Source of the DNA: Brevibacillus choshinensis
Lineage (GTDB): Bacteria > Bacillota > Bacilli > Brevibacillales > Brevibacillaceae
Length of the DNA: 64,000 nucleotides
Direction of reading: 5' to 3'
Assembly (NCBI RefSeq): GCF_016811915.1
Contig: NZ_CP069127.1
Location: 2,076,001 to 2,140,000, forward strand
Below, in pieces: positions 28,220-37,199 of this stretch. The position numbers and the translations under genes are program-made. A model generated the notes under the pieces. The model searched no databases and was not told where the DNA came from. It worked only from the letters and a program-made list of their open reading frames with translations. The number at the start of each line of letters is the position of its first letter. Within the stretch, counting starts at the first letter, position 1.

Positions 28220-28297
28220 CACATACAGAAGATGTGCAATCCTAAAATGAAATAGACAAAGAAGAATGGGATAGTCGGGGGAGAGGGGGTAGCAGGT

Positions 28298-28693
28298 ATG
28301 AAGATCGTCCAGGGTATTTTGATCTTGCTCGCCTTTTACGGGGTTGGAACACTGGCGAGCAAGTGGCTGCACATACCGATGCCAGGAAACTTGCTGGGCA
28401 TGCTTCTGCTCACACTGTGCTTATGCATGGGCTGGATTCGCATGGACTGGGTGGAGCAGGCGAGCGCTTTTCTGATCCGTCACATGATGCTGTTTTTTGT
28501 ACCCATCATTGTGGGGGTAGCCTCGTATATGAATTGGATTGCGAAAGACCCGTGGTCCATACTCGCAGCCCTGGTGGTAGGCCCGCTCGTCGTCATGCTG
28601 GTTAGCGGCCGGGTCGTCCAGTGGTATTTGAATCGCAGCAAGCAAAAGGCAGATCCTTCCGTGAGCCGGGAAGGGAGGGCGCTCGATGCTTAG
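28298..28693 (+). CDS. CidA/LrgA family holin-like protein
   Basis: A 131-residue membrane protein with four predicted spans and the family motif PMPGNLLGMLLL near residue 28. LrgA/CidA proteins form small membrane assemblies that influence murein hydrolase activity, cell lysis and, in some bacteria, pyruvate uptake. It overlaps the LrgB-type gene by eight bases, the usual two-gene operon. No LytSR or LysR-type regulator gene is adjacent, so control is not visible. Confidence 0.88.
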   Translation: MKIVQGILILLAFYGVGTLASKWLHIPMPGNLLGMLLLTLCLCMGWIRMDWVEQASAFLIRHMMLFFVPIIVGVASYMNWIAKDPWSILAALVVGPLVVMLVSGRVVQWYLNRSKQKADPSVSREGRALDA

Positions 28694-29351
28694 TCAGCTG
28701 TTTGCGATTCTTGTGACGATTGCCGGATACAAAGGCGCAACCTCGATTAACTCCCGCTTTCCCAGGCTGCAGCCTTTGATCGTGGCCACCCTGCTCGTCT
28801 GGCTCATTTGGTGGCTCGTCAGCGGCGACTGGGATTCGTTTGCGGCTGGAGGGCAGTGGATTTCCTTCTGGCTCGGTCCTGCCACTGTCGCCCTTGCTGT
28901 CCCTTTGGCAAAGCAAATCAGAGAGTTTGCTCACATATGGAAAGGTGTCCTGCTTGGAGTGGCAGTCGGATGTGCGGTTGCGATCGTGACGGTCTACGTC
29001 ATCCATTGGTGCCTGGGCACGGATGAGCTGCTGCTCAAAAGCATGCTGAGCAAATCCGTAACCACCCCCATCGCTTTGGAGCTCTCCCGCTCTGTAGGTG
29101 GCGTTCCTGCATTGACCGCGTTCTTTACGGCATTGACTGGGATGATTGGCGTCCTCATCACGCGACCCGTATTGAAATGGGGCAGAATACAGGACGATTG
29201 GGCGATCGGCATTGCGGTAGGTACCAGCGCACATGCCATCGGTACTGCCAGCTTGAATCGGATCTCACCGGTACAGACGGCGGCTTCCAGCGTGGCGATG
29301 ATCGTAGCGGGAGTCATCACCTCGATCTATCTGATCCCTTTCTCATTTTAA
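28686..29351 (+). CDS. LrgB/CidB family membrane protein
   Basis: A 221-residue membrane protein with about six or seven spans. The motif LSKSVTTPIALELSRSVGG and the GTSAHAIGTA segment are diagnostic of LrgB/CidB. It is the partner of the preceding LrgA-type gene and overlaps it. The pair's role in autolysis control or metabolite export is inferred from the family. Confidence 0.88.
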   Translation: MLSQLFAILVTIAGYKGATSINSRFPRLQPLIVATLLVWLIWWLVSGDWDSFAAGGQWISFWLGPATVALAVPLAKQIREFAHIWKGVLLGVAVGCAVAIVTVYVIHWCLGTDELLLKSMLSKSVTTPIALELSRSVGGVPALTAFFTALTGMIGVLITRPVLKWGRIQDDWAIGIAVGTSAHAIGTASLNRISPVQTAASSVAMIVAGVITSIYLIPFSF

Positions 29352-29359
29352 GTACCCGA

Positions 29360-30310
29360 TCACACGCGCTTGGACGGGTTTCGCTTGTCCGGAATCAGCC
29401 ATTGAATGAAGCGTGCGATGTGACTGGTGAACGGCAGAGCGACCAGCGAGCAGACCAGATTGAAAATGGTTTGGGAATGGGCGATCTGCATCGAAGGATT
29501 CTCCGTTAAAAAAGCACTGACCAGGGCAAGCTGTGGAAGAAAAGGCAAAAAGGCGAGAGCACCGGCAACGTTAAACAACGTATGGCACCACGCGACCTGT
29601 TTGGAGGCGGTATTGGTGCCGATGCTGGCAATCACTGCGGTAAAGCAAGTGCCGATATTGGCCCCGAGAACAATGGCGAGTGCTGTCTCCATCGACAGGA
29701 CGTTGTGGGCAAGAAGTCCCATGGTAATGACGGTAGTGGCGGATCCGCTGTGAATCAATCCGGTGAAAATGATCCCGGTCAGAAGTCCCACCCCGATCGA
29801 ATGCCGACTTTCGAGAAAAAGGGAGCGGAATGTTTCGGATTGCTCGAGGGGAGCCGCCATCAGCTTCAAGGTGTCGATTCCGAGGAAGATGAGTCCGAAG
29901 CCTGCGACCACGAGGCCTGTGCATCGAACAGCTCGGCGCGGCATGAGCCAGAGTGCTACCCCGATGAGCAGCATGGGAATGGCGAACGATTCCAGCTTGA
30001 GTGCGATGAGCTCCGTCGTGACGGTCGTACCCAGATTGGTGCCGAGAATGATGCCGACAGTCTGCGAAAACTGGATGATGCCCGCATTGGTCAGTCCGAT
30101 GGTGAGCACGGTAACGGCACTGGAGCTCTGGAGGACAAAGGTCGATAACAGTCCTATCCAAAAGCTGTGGATCGGTGTACGGGTAAACTTTCCCATCCAC
30201 TGCTCCATTTTTTTGCCGGCCAAATTTTGAAAGCCGGTTCGCATGGCATACATACCGAACAGAAAAAAACTGAGCCCAAACGTGAACGGGGCGAGGATGG
30301 ACACGATCAC
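29360..30310 (-). CDS. Na/Pi cotransporter family protein (YqeW-like)
   Basis: About 316 residues with eight or so membrane segments in two inverted repeats. Each repeat carries the family signature: LQSSSAVTVLTIGLTNAG and GLIHSGSATTVITMGLLA, with LGTNLGTTVTTE and LGANIGTCFTA. The C-terminal PhoU-like domain found in longer relatives is absent. The GTG at 30310 is preferred because AAGGAGG lies ten bases upstream; longer in-frame starts lack a site. B. subtilis has a similar gene, yqeW, between mtaB and rpsU, so its location is broadly conserved. It is convergent with the LrgB gene. Confidence 0.85.
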   Translation of the reverse strand: MIVSILAPFTFGLSFFLFGMYAMRTGFQNLAGKKMEQWMGKFTRTPIHSFWIGLLSTFVLQSSSAVTVLTIGLTNAGIIQFSQTVGIILGTNLGTTVTTELIALKLESFAIPMLLIGVALWLMPRRAVRCTGLVVAGFGLIFLGIDTLKLMAAPLEQSETFRSLFLESRHSIGVGLLTGIIFTGLIHSGSATTVITMGLLAHNVLSMETALAIVLGANIGTCFTAVIASIGTNTASKQVAWCHTLFNVAGALAFLPFLPQLALVSAFLTENPSMQIAHSQTIFNLVCSLVALPFTSHIARFIQWLIPDKRNPSKRV

Positions 30311-30428
30311 AAAGCAAAATCCTCCTTCCCTAGACATACATGCGAAATCCCTTAACACGGAAATTTCTGCAAGATACTTATACGCTATGCCTGTACCGAG
30401 ACGAGCATGACAAGGAGGCCCTATAACT

Positions 30429-31724
30429 GTGGCGAGAGTATTATTGAATCAGCATCGAAAAAAACGGCTGGAATCCGGTCATCCGTGGATTTTTCAGTCG
30501 GAAGTACTGGAGATTCAGGGTGAAGTAGTACCCGGAGAAATCGTGGAAGTCACCAACCACAAAGGACATTTCCTCGCGAAAGGCTACATCAATCCTGCCT
30601 CTCAGATGATTGTCCGCATTTTGAGCTTCGATCCGAATGAAGCGATCGACTATGACTTTTTCCTGCGCAAAATCCGGGAGGCGGCTGAATTTCGCACCCG
30701 CTTTGTGGACAACCCGCTTGCGTGCAGGGTCGTCTACGGAGAAGCGGACTTTTTGCCTGGATTGATCGTCGACCGTTATAACGATGTGCTGGTCGTGCAG
30801 GTGCTCTCCCTTGGCATCGAGCAACGCATCGACTGGATTCGTGATGCGCTGGTGGAAGTCTTTTCGCCTGCGGGCATTTATCTGCGCAACGACGTGCCGG
30901 TGAGAAAGTTGGAAGGGCTGGAGCAAGGCCAGGGTGTGCTGTACGGAGAATGCCCGCGAGAGATCCTGATCGAAGAAAACGGTCTCAAGTACTACGTGGA
31001 CATCGTCGAAGGACAAAAGACCGGGTTTTTCTACGATCAGCGTGAAAACCGCGCTTCAATCGCTCCGTTGATGAAAGGCTGGGGAGAGAAACACGGTATT
31101 TCTCTGAAACCAGTCGATGTGGATGGGGAGCAGATGGTGGTCCCGGTCGACAAGCGGGGGAAAGTCATCAAGAATCCGTTCTGGGACGGCGCCGAGGTAT
31201 TGGAATGCTTTACCCATACAGGCTCGTTCACACTAAATGCTTGCAAGCATGGTGCAAAAAAGGTGACCGCCTTGGATATTTCCGAGCATGCCATTGAAAC
31301 GGCAAAGCGAAACATCACCTTGAACGGGTTTTTGCACCGCGTCGATTTTGTGGTGGCCAATGCGTTTGATTACTTACGCGAAAATGTAGAAGCAGGCCGA
31401 AGCTGGGATGTCGTCATTCTCGATCCTCCCGCATTTGCGAAGTCGCGCGGAGCTGTAAAGGGTGCAATCCGCGGGTACAAGGACATCAACTTGCACGGTT
31501 TGAAGCTGGTTCGCCCGGGTGGCTTCCTGGTGACGGCCTCCTGCTCGTACCATATGTCACCGGAGCTGTTCCTCGACACGATCCAAGAGGCAGCTGTGGA
31601 TGCGAAAAAGATCCTGCGCCTGATCGAATGGCGGGGAGCCGGCAAAGACCATCCGCAAATCACGGGAGCAGACGAAGCCCATTACTTGAAATTTGCCATC
31701 TTCGAAGTGCGTGACCGCAAATAA
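30429..31724 (+). CDS. Class I SAM-dependent rRNA methyltransferase (RlmI/RlmK-like, PUA domain)
   Basis: A 431-residue methyltransferase. An N-terminal PUA-type domain (HPWIFQSEV ... ILSF) precedes the catalytic domain with FYDQRENR, FTHTGSFTLNACKHGAKKV (SAM loop), DPPAFAKS and ASCSYHMSPE. These match the 23S rRNA m5C methyltransferase RlmI family. About 35 residues between FYDQRENR and the SAM loop (around GISLKPVDVDGEQMVV) are extra compared with the usual ~395-residue enzymes. GTG start with AAGGAGG ten bases upstream. The exact modified base is unassigned. Confidence 0.88.
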   Translation: MARVLLNQHRKKRLESGHPWIFQSEVLEIQGEVVPGEIVEVTNHKGHFLAKGYINPASQMIVRILSFDPNEAIDYDFFLRKIREAAEFRTRFVDNPLACRVVYGEADFLPGLIVDRYNDVLVVQVLSLGIEQRIDWIRDALVEVFSPAGIYLRNDVPVRKLEGLEQGQGVLYGECPREILIEENGLKYYVDIVEGQKTGFFYDQRENRASIAPLMKGWGEKHGISLKPVDVDGEQMVVPVDKRGKVIKNPFWDGAEVLECFTHTGSFTLNACKHGAKKVTALDISEHAIETAKRNITLNGFLHRVDFVVANAFDYLRENVEAGRSWDVVILDPPAFAKSRGAVKGAIRGYKDINLHGLKLVRPGGFLVTASCSYHMSPELFLDTIQEAAVDAKKILRLIEWRGAGKDHPQITGADEAHYLKFAIFEVRDRK

Positions 31725-31752
31725 CAGTATCAGATAGCCAAAAGAACAGGGA

Positions 31753-31787
31753 AGAACCCCCGTCACAGCATGCGGGGGTTCTTTTTC
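31753..31787. terminator. Bidirectional terminator
   Basis: AGAACCCCCG / CGGGGGTTCT with a ten-base loop and T-run; it serves the methyltransferase gene and the convergent hypothetical gene. Confidence 0.88.
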
Positions 31788-31797
31788 GTTGATCCGC

Positions 31798-32289
31798 TCA
31801 GGCGAACTGTTTGTCGCTTCTGACGCGCCGCACCAGCTCCAAAGACTGCTTGAGCCCGAGCTCCTTGCCCAGCAAGACTTGTCCTTCTGCGGGGGTAGAA
31901 GCTCGCGCCTGCGTCATCATTTCAAGCTCGTGGGAGAGCAAATGCTCGATCAAATAGAGCTGCACCTGTCCGATTTCGCGTTCGCTCTTCCTGTCACGCT
32001 CGCTGAACTTCAGTCGTGCCTGACTTTCTTCCACGTACTTGTCGATGTCGTTCTCTAAAAAGTGGGAGGCATTGCAGATGATCGTGCGGTAGTCTTCTGT
32101 CTGAGAGGGAATCGAACGAATGGTGTGACCGAGGTGGGAGAGAAGAAATCTGTTCAAAACGACATCGTTTCGGGTGTAATCGTTGTGCAAGAGGGAGTAC
32201 TCCCCTAAAAACGATCCGCTGTCTTTGTCAAAGCTGTGCAGCAACGTATAAGAAGAGCAGTACGTACAATAGACGAGATAGTCTCTCAT
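31798..32289 (-). CDS. Hypothetical protein with N-terminal CxxC motif
   Basis: About 163 residues, not recognised. The N-terminus has YCTYCSSYTLLHSFD, a CxxC pair that could bind a metal or form part of a zinc ribbon. The middle is predicted mostly helical and charged (EESQARLKFSERDRKSEREIGQ), and there is no signal peptide or membrane span. The ATG at 32289 is chosen because GGAGGGG lies upstream; a GTG two codons earlier is too close to that site. It is divergent from D-Ala-D-Ala ligase. Codon use looks normal for the window, so it is probably a real gene. Confidence 0.65.
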   Translation of the reverse strand: MRDYLVYCTYCSSYTLLHSFDKDSGSFLGEYSLLHNDYTRNDVVLNRFLLSHLGHTIRSIPSQTEDYRTIICNASHFLENDIDKYVEESQARLKFSERDRKSEREIGQVQLYLIEHLLSHELEMMTQARASTPAEGQVLLGKELGLKQSLELVRRVRSDKQFA

Positions 32290-32511
32290 GGACACCCCTC
32301 CAAGAAAATAGCTCCATGACAGGAAGTTTATTTGCTATGATATGACGGACGATGTCCATGGGTGAATCCCTTGAAATTAGCCAATGGTTTGTGTATGCTG
32401 GGTGATGGGCTCGGCCCGGTAAAAGAGCAGATGCTGGGCTTTTGCATAGCATAGGAGAGAAAGATACTGGGTAGGCTCTCTGCAGCAGCAGAGGGGAAAG
32501 GAGTAAGGAAG

Positions 32512-33639
32512 ATGGGAAACGAGAAGATTCGTCTGGGTATTATTTACGGTGGGAAATCCTCGGAGCATGAGGTTTCTTTGCGCACGGCCTTGTCCATTCT
32601 GAAGGCGGTGGACGCAAATAGATACGAAGTGACCCCGATCTACGTACAGCTCGACGGCTCTTGGGTGAAAGGGGACGCGATCGCTGGACAATTGCCGGAA
32701 CGAATCGACGCCTTACGCCTGACAGCAGGGCATCCGGACGAAAGCAGCAACGAAGTGGCAGGACAGCAACTGGTTCCTACCTCCAAGCCAGCTTCCCTAT
32801 TTTCTATCGGTCAGCAAGTGGATGTGATCTTTCCGGTCGTTCACGGACCGAACGGAGAAGACGGTACCATCCAAGGCATGCTGGAATTGGCGAATTTGCC
32901 GTATGTCGGAGCAGGTGTCATGGCTTCCGCTGTCGGTATGGACAAATGGATGATGAAAACAGTTTTTGCCCAAACAGGATTGCCACAAGTAAAATACGTG
33001 GGTCTGCTGCGCTCCCAATGGGAAAGCAATCGGGAAGCCAGCATGGATAGAATCGAGGAAGAGCTCGGTTACCCTTGCTTTGTGAAGCCTGCCAATATGG
33101 GTTCCAGCGTAGGGGTAAATAAAGCGAAAAACCGAGAAGAATTGGCGTCGGCACTGGATGTTGCCGCAAAATTTGACCGTCGACTCATCGTCGAAGAATT
33201 TGTGAGTGCGCGCGAGTTGGAAATCGGTGTGCTTGGAAATGAAGAGCTGATCACGTCGGTGGTCGGGGAAATCATTGCCGCCAAAGAGTTCTACGATTAC
33301 GAAGCCAAGTACAAAGGAGCGGGCACGGAGCTGGCGATTCCTGCCATGGTGCCTGACCATGTCTCCCAGCAGATTGCCGATATCGCTAAGAAGGCTTTTC
33401 AGGCGCTGGACGGTTCTGGTCTGTCCCGCGTCGATTTCTTCTGGGATGAAGAGAACGACAAGCTGTACATCAACGAAGTCAATACGATGCCGGGCTTTAC
33501 TCCGTTCAGCATGTATCCCATGCTGTTTCAGGCGGCTGGGATCAGCTACAGTGAGCTCATCGACAGACTCGTACAATTGGGCATCGAGCGGCATGCCGAC
33601 AAACAGCGCAATATTGTGGATGCCGAAGAGCTGGAATAA
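32512..33639 (+). CDS. ddl: D-alanine--D-alanine ligase
   Basis: ATP-grasp ligase of 375 residues that makes the D-Ala-D-Ala dipeptide for peptidoglycan. Landmarks: YGGKSSEHEVSLRTA at the N-terminus, FPVVHGPNGEDGTIQGMLEL, KPANMGSSVGVNKAKN (ATP site), and EVNTMPGFTPFSMYP at the C-terminus. The length and an extended loop between VTPIYV and FPVVHG fit the DdlA-like branch. AAAGGAG lies nine bases before the ATG. murF is 2 kb downstream on the other strand, so both consecutive steps of the pathway are encoded nearby. Confidence 0.95.
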   Translation: MGNEKIRLGIIYGGKSSEHEVSLRTALSILKAVDANRYEVTPIYVQLDGSWVKGDAIAGQLPERIDALRLTAGHPDESSNEVAGQQLVPTSKPASLFSIGQQVDVIFPVVHGPNGEDGTIQGMLELANLPYVGAGVMASAVGMDKWMMKTVFAQTGLPQVKYVGLLRSQWESNREASMDRIEEELGYPCFVKPANMGSSVGVNKAKNREELASALDVAAKFDRRLIVEEFVSARELEIGVLGNEELITSVVGEIIAAKEFYDYEAKYKGAGTELAIPAMVPDHVSQQIADIAKKAFQALDGSGLSRVDFFWDEENDKLYINEVNTMPGFTPFSMYPMLFQAAGISYSELIDRLVQLGIERHADKQRNIVDAEELE

Positions 33640-33675
33640 AGCTCATCGCTCAGTGAAACCAAATGACAATGGACC

Positions 33676-33707
33676 AAAGGATGCCGAAGACTGGCATCCT
33701 TTTTTTC
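33676..33707 (+). terminator. Intrinsic terminator after ddl
   Basis: AAAGGATGCC / GGCATCCTTT with seven-base loop, then T-run. Confidence 0.88.
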
Positions 33708-33834
33708 TTATCAAAATGACTGGAACGGGCCACGACCGAGATTTTCTTCTTGTTTGGACACCGAGCCTGTAACAAGACCGTTCTCTTTTCCGTCTTACAT
33801 AAGATCCATTTTTTACAAACAGGAGCGTGCCTAC

Positions 33835-34962
33835 ATGAAACGATTGCTGCTATCTTCCATCCTTGCGTTCGTCTTTCTCGGGATAGCTGACTCCTCGGCC
33901 GCGCAGTCCGGGCAGGTATCTGAGCAGCCCTCTGTCATCTATCAGATTTCGGCGGATGGAACAGCCAAGAAAGCTGTGGCGCAAATGCCGTACATGCACA
34001 GAGGCGCCATCTCACCTTCGGGGCGTTATGTGTATACGGAACGCATCGGTTATGGAAAGAATGACCCCACCGTGCCGTATGTGTACAATCTGCAGACCAA
34101 GAAGCTCACGCAGCTGAGCGGGTTTGCCAAATGGTCTTCCAGCCAAGACATTCTTTACGTTCTGGAAAAAGGGGGAGTCGTCCGTATCAATCCCGCAGAT
34201 GGAAAGAAGACGGTGCTGGTAGAGGCAGTCCCGCAGTATCCTGTACTTGAATTCGCCGTTTCCCCCGACGAGCAGTACATGGCGTTTTTCCGCAGGGATG
34301 AAAAAAGCGCGGACAAAAGCCAGGCGACCCATCTGTACCTGCAGCACTTGCCCTCGGGCAAGATGAAGATCAACGACCGCATTGCATGGGAGAAGCCCGC
34401 CTATAGAGGACCCGATGCATTTTACTGGCTCCCTACCTCGAAAAAGGTCTTTTATCGGACCCAGGATGCGTACAAGGAGCTGGATCTTCCGACTGGTTTG
34501 AAGTACACGCACAAGCTGAATGCCTTTCCTTCGTATTCCACGGATATGAAATACAAATATGTCCGAGCGGGAAACGAGGAGTATCTGCTGGATTTGCAGA
34601 CGGGGAAAAAGGTGACGCTGCAAAAACAGGCGCAGGTGATCATGGAGAACTATCTGGATAGGATCGTATGGTCACCGACAGGACACCAGTTTGTTTCAGA
34701 GCAAGTGTTAGCCGCATCAGGCAATGCGCACGACGTATACATGATGATCCGACTTAACAAAGATGAAAGGCGCCATATTTTCCCATTCGGTGATGTTGGG
34801 GAAAGCAAGTATAGTCCCTACATGAGCTTCCGAGAGAATCTCCGCCTCATCGGCTGGTCAAAAGACGGAAAATCGTTTTATGCAGCTGATTGGTCCTCCA
34901 TCCACTACTCGGTTTTTTCTCCAGAAAAGCTAGACGAGTATCTGAGAGTTATGGAAAAATAA
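33835..34962 (+). CDS. Secreted protein with TolB-like beta-propeller character
   Basis: About 375 residues with a signal peptide (KRLLLSSILAFVFLGIADSSAAQ) and no membrane anchor. The mature part has repeated segments of the propeller type, such as GAISPSGRYVYTER, LEFAVSPDEQYMAFFR and RIVWSPTGHQFVSEQ, spaced about 60-150 residues apart. These resemble TolB/PD40 or WD40-like blades. The function is unknown. AGGAG lies eleven bases before the ATG at 33835; an earlier in-frame start would run through the previous intergenic region and destroy the signal peptide. Confidence 0.7.
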   Translation: MKRLLLSSILAFVFLGIADSSAAQSGQVSEQPSVIYQISADGTAKKAVAQMPYMHRGAISPSGRYVYTERIGYGKNDPTVPYVYNLQTKKLTQLSGFAKWSSSQDILYVLEKGGVVRINPADGKKTVLVEAVPQYPVLEFAVSPDEQYMAFFRRDEKSADKSQATHLYLQHLPSGKMKINDRIAWEKPAYRGPDAFYWLPTSKKVFYRTQDAYKELDLPTGLKYTHKLNAFPSYSTDMKYKYVRAGNEEYLLDLQTGKKVTLQKQAQVIMENYLDRIVWSPTGHQFVSEQVLAASGNAHDVYMMIRLNKDERRHIFPFGDVGESKYSPYMSFRENLRLIGWSKDGKSFYAADWSSIHYSVFSPEKLDEYLRVMEK

Positions 34963-34990
34963 GGACAATCTGATTCAGGGAGGGAAACGC

Positions 34991-35557
34991 ATGAAAACCC
35001 ACATCTACATGGTACGCCACGCGGAATCTCCATTCACCTTGAACGAAGAAGAGACGAGGGAGCTTTCGGAAAAAGGATGGAGGGACGCGAAACGGATCGC
35101 AACCCTGTTAGAGGCTGAGCAGATAGATGTCTTTGTATCCAGCTCTTACAGGAGGGCGATTCAGACCGTTGAAATAGCCGCTCGGAAGCTGGAGAAGGAC
35201 ATTGCCATTGAACCGCGTTTTCGAGAGCGCGATCTCGCTTCGCATGACCACCCCTTCGAAAATTTTGAACAGGCGGTTGAGAAGGCCTTTGCCGACCCGG
35301 CCTATTCCTATCCCGGTGGCGAGTCCAATCGGGATGCTTGCATCCGGGGAGTTGCCGCGGTAAAGGACGTTTTGGCTGCCTACCCCGGGAAGAAGGTAGC
35401 GATCGGGACCCATGGAAATATCTTGACCATCATCATGAATCATTTCGATGACCGCTATGATTTTGAATTCTGGAAAAAAACGACCAAGCCTGACCTCTAC
35501 AAGCTTACTTTCGAAGGAGATTCGCTCATGGAAGTGAACCGCCTATGGGAGGAATAA
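34991..35557 (+). CDS. Histidine phosphatase family protein
   Basis: A 188-residue protein of the phosphoglycerate-mutase-like (branch 1) superfamily. The catalytic RHAE motif is MVRHAES at residues 7-13, the supporting VSSSYRRAIQT lies near residue 48, and the second catalytic His is in IGTHGNIL near 142. The phosphoryl-acceptor chemistry is clear but the substrate is not; relatives dephosphorylate sugars, nucleotides or proteins. GGGAGGGAAACGC precedes the ATG. It is convergent with murF at a shared terminator. Confidence 0.85.
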   Translation: MKTHIYMVRHAESPFTLNEEETRELSEKGWRDAKRIATLLEAEQIDVFVSSSYRRAIQTVEIAARKLEKDIAIEPRFRERDLASHDHPFENFEQAVEKAFADPAYSYPGGESNRDACIRGVAAVKDVLAAYPGKKVAIGTHGNILTIIMNHFDDRYDFEFWKKTTKPDLYKLTFEGDSLMEVNRLWEE

Positions 35558-35604
35558 AAAGACGCCACTTCCCCGCATGATCGCAGGAGTGGCGTCTTCT
35601 TTTC
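35557..35604. terminator. Bidirectional terminator between phosphatase gene and murF
   Basis: AAAAGACGCCACTTCC / GGAGTGGCGTCTTCTTTT, a long stem with A- and T-runs on either side. Confidence 0.88.
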
Positions 35605-35622
35605 GACTTGATGGGAGATTCG

Positions 35623-37005
35623 TTACGGCTGTCGCTCCAAATCCGTGATCACGGTCCAAAGCTCCATGCCTCGCGATGCTTTGAACAAAAAGGCGTGATT
35701 CGCGTCGCGCAGGGGCAGGAGTGCGGCAACCGCCTCTTCCTTGGTGGCAACGTGCAGCTTGTTGCCCGTGTATGCGTCGCTGATATGACGGGAGCTCTCA
35801 CCGACTGTCACGAGCATGGAAAAACGGTCGCGCAGGGCATCGGCGTATGCCCCTACCTGAGCGTGCATCTGGTCGCTGTCTGGTCCCAGTTCAAACATAT
35901 CAGCTAGCACCAGCACCTTTTGACGCGCAGGGAACAGGTCCGCAAATGTGCCGATCGCGGCTTCCATGGAAGTCGGGCTCGCGTTATAAGCATCACTGAT
36001 GTAAAGAGCGCCGTGAGTGGAGTTCACCTGTTCAAAGCGCATCGCTGAGAGCTTGACGGTCGCGAGCGCATCTGCGATCTGAGTATCAGACATGCCGTGC
36101 CGCTTTGCGATGGCTATCGCCGGCAGGGCATTGAGGACGCTGTGCACTCCGTACAATGGCAGGAAAGCGGCAAAGCGTTCCCCGGTAGCAAAGCATACGG
36201 TAAAATGCATGCCGTCTTCATCCGAGCGGATTTCCTCTGCCCAAATATCAGCAGGACCCTCCACCGAATAATAGGCTACCTTGCCCGGATAGAGATGGGC
36301 GATCATGCGCAAGTACTCTGAGTCTCCGTTCAAGAGCACGAGTCCATCGGGGGAGGTATGCGGAAGCAGCTCCGCTTTTGCGAGTGCAATTTTTTCCCTG
36401 GAACCGAAGTACTCCATGTGAGAATCCCCTATGTAGGTGATGACGCTGATCTCGGGCTTCGCGAGGGAAGCGATCAAATCAATTTCCCCGGCGTGGTTCA
36501 TTCCCAGCTCCAGTACGGCAGCTTTGTGCTGCTCCTCGATTTGCAGGAGAGAATAGGGCACACCCAAGTGATTATTCAAGTTTTTGTACGTTTTATATAC
36601 GGGAAAATGGCTCTCCAGTACGTGTGCAATGATATCCTTTACGGTCGTTTTGCCGATGCTTCCTGTGACAGCGATGTGCGGAATGGATTGCTCCCTCCGA
36701 TAGCCGGCGGCCAGCTTTTGAAAGGCCCGTACGGTGTCATTGACCAGAATCAGCCCGAATCCTTGTGGCAAGCCCTGCGGAACTTTATGTTCATCTGAAA
36801 TAACCGCTGCAACGGCGCCTTGCTCTGCCGCTTGGAGGAGAAAATCATGGCCGTCCCGGGCTACGCCGGTCAATGCGATAAACAGCGATCCTTCTGCCAA
36901 CTGGCGAGTGTCGAAGTGAACGGCTGTAATCTGCAATCCGGGATCCCCTGCGCGCATCAGCCCTTCCGCTTTTATGGCCGCATGTTCCAATGCGATTGGT
37001 TTCAT
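35623..37005 (-). CDS. murF: UDP-N-acetylmuramoyl-tripeptide--D-alanyl-D-alanine ligase
   Basis: Mur ligase of about 460 residues that adds D-Ala-D-Ala to the UDP-MurNAc tripeptide. The P-loop is VTGSIGKTTVKDII near residue 108, followed by NNHLGVP, LELGMNHAGEI and the C-terminal ISDAYNASPTSMEAAI. The ATG at 37005 has AAGGAG nine bases upstream; a GTG two codons earlier lies too close to that site. It stands alone here rather than in a dcw cluster, next to ddl, which makes its substrate. Confidence 0.95.
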   Translation of the reverse strand: MKPIALEHAAIKAEGLMRAGDPGLQITAVHFDTRQLAEGSLFIALTGVARDGHDFLLQAAEQGAVAAVISDEHKVPQGLPQGFGLILVNDTVRAFQKLAAGYRREQSIPHIAVTGSIGKTTVKDIIAHVLESHFPVYKTYKNLNNHLGVPYSLLQIEEQHKAAVLELGMNHAGEIDLIASLAKPEISVITYIGDSHMEYFGSREKIALAKAELLPHTSPDGLVLLNGDSEYLRMIAHLYPGKVAYYSVEGPADIWAEEIRSDEDGMHFTVCFATGERFAAFLPLYGVHSVLNALPAIAIAKRHGMSDTQIADALATVKLSAMRFEQVNSTHGALYISDAYNASPTSMEAAIGTFADLFPARQKVLVLADMFELGPDSDQMHAQVGAYADALRDRFSMLVTVGESSRHISDAYTGNKLHVATKEEAVAALLPLRDANHAFLFKASRGMELWTVITDLERQP

Positions 37006-37113
37006 GTCCACGAGCTCCTTTGTATTGAAATGAGTCCAAACCTCGAAGTCATGCTATCACGCGCACCATGCCGCCGCAAGGGTAAATTGCTGCCCGTAGA
37101 GATTGCTTTTCGT

Positions 37114-37142
37114 TTGGACTCTCCGCTATCATGGTACTATCT
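37114..37142 (+). promoter_or_regulatory. Candidate promoter of the HIT gene
   Basis: TTGGAC (37114-37119), 17-bp spacer, CTATCT (37137-37142). An alternative -10 CATAAT lies at 37149-37154. The palindrome TAGTTGACTA follows at about 37159-37168 (see findings). Confidence 0.35.
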
Positions 37143-37199
37143 TCTCATACATAATAAGCTAGTTGACTATCACTTCTATGAACGGAAAGGTGATTTGGG

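Noticed and set aside
29582-30148. 188-codon + strand frame opposite the Na/Pi transporter gene
   Set aside because: Gly/Asp/Glu-rich translation antisense to a clear membrane protein; no ribosome site.
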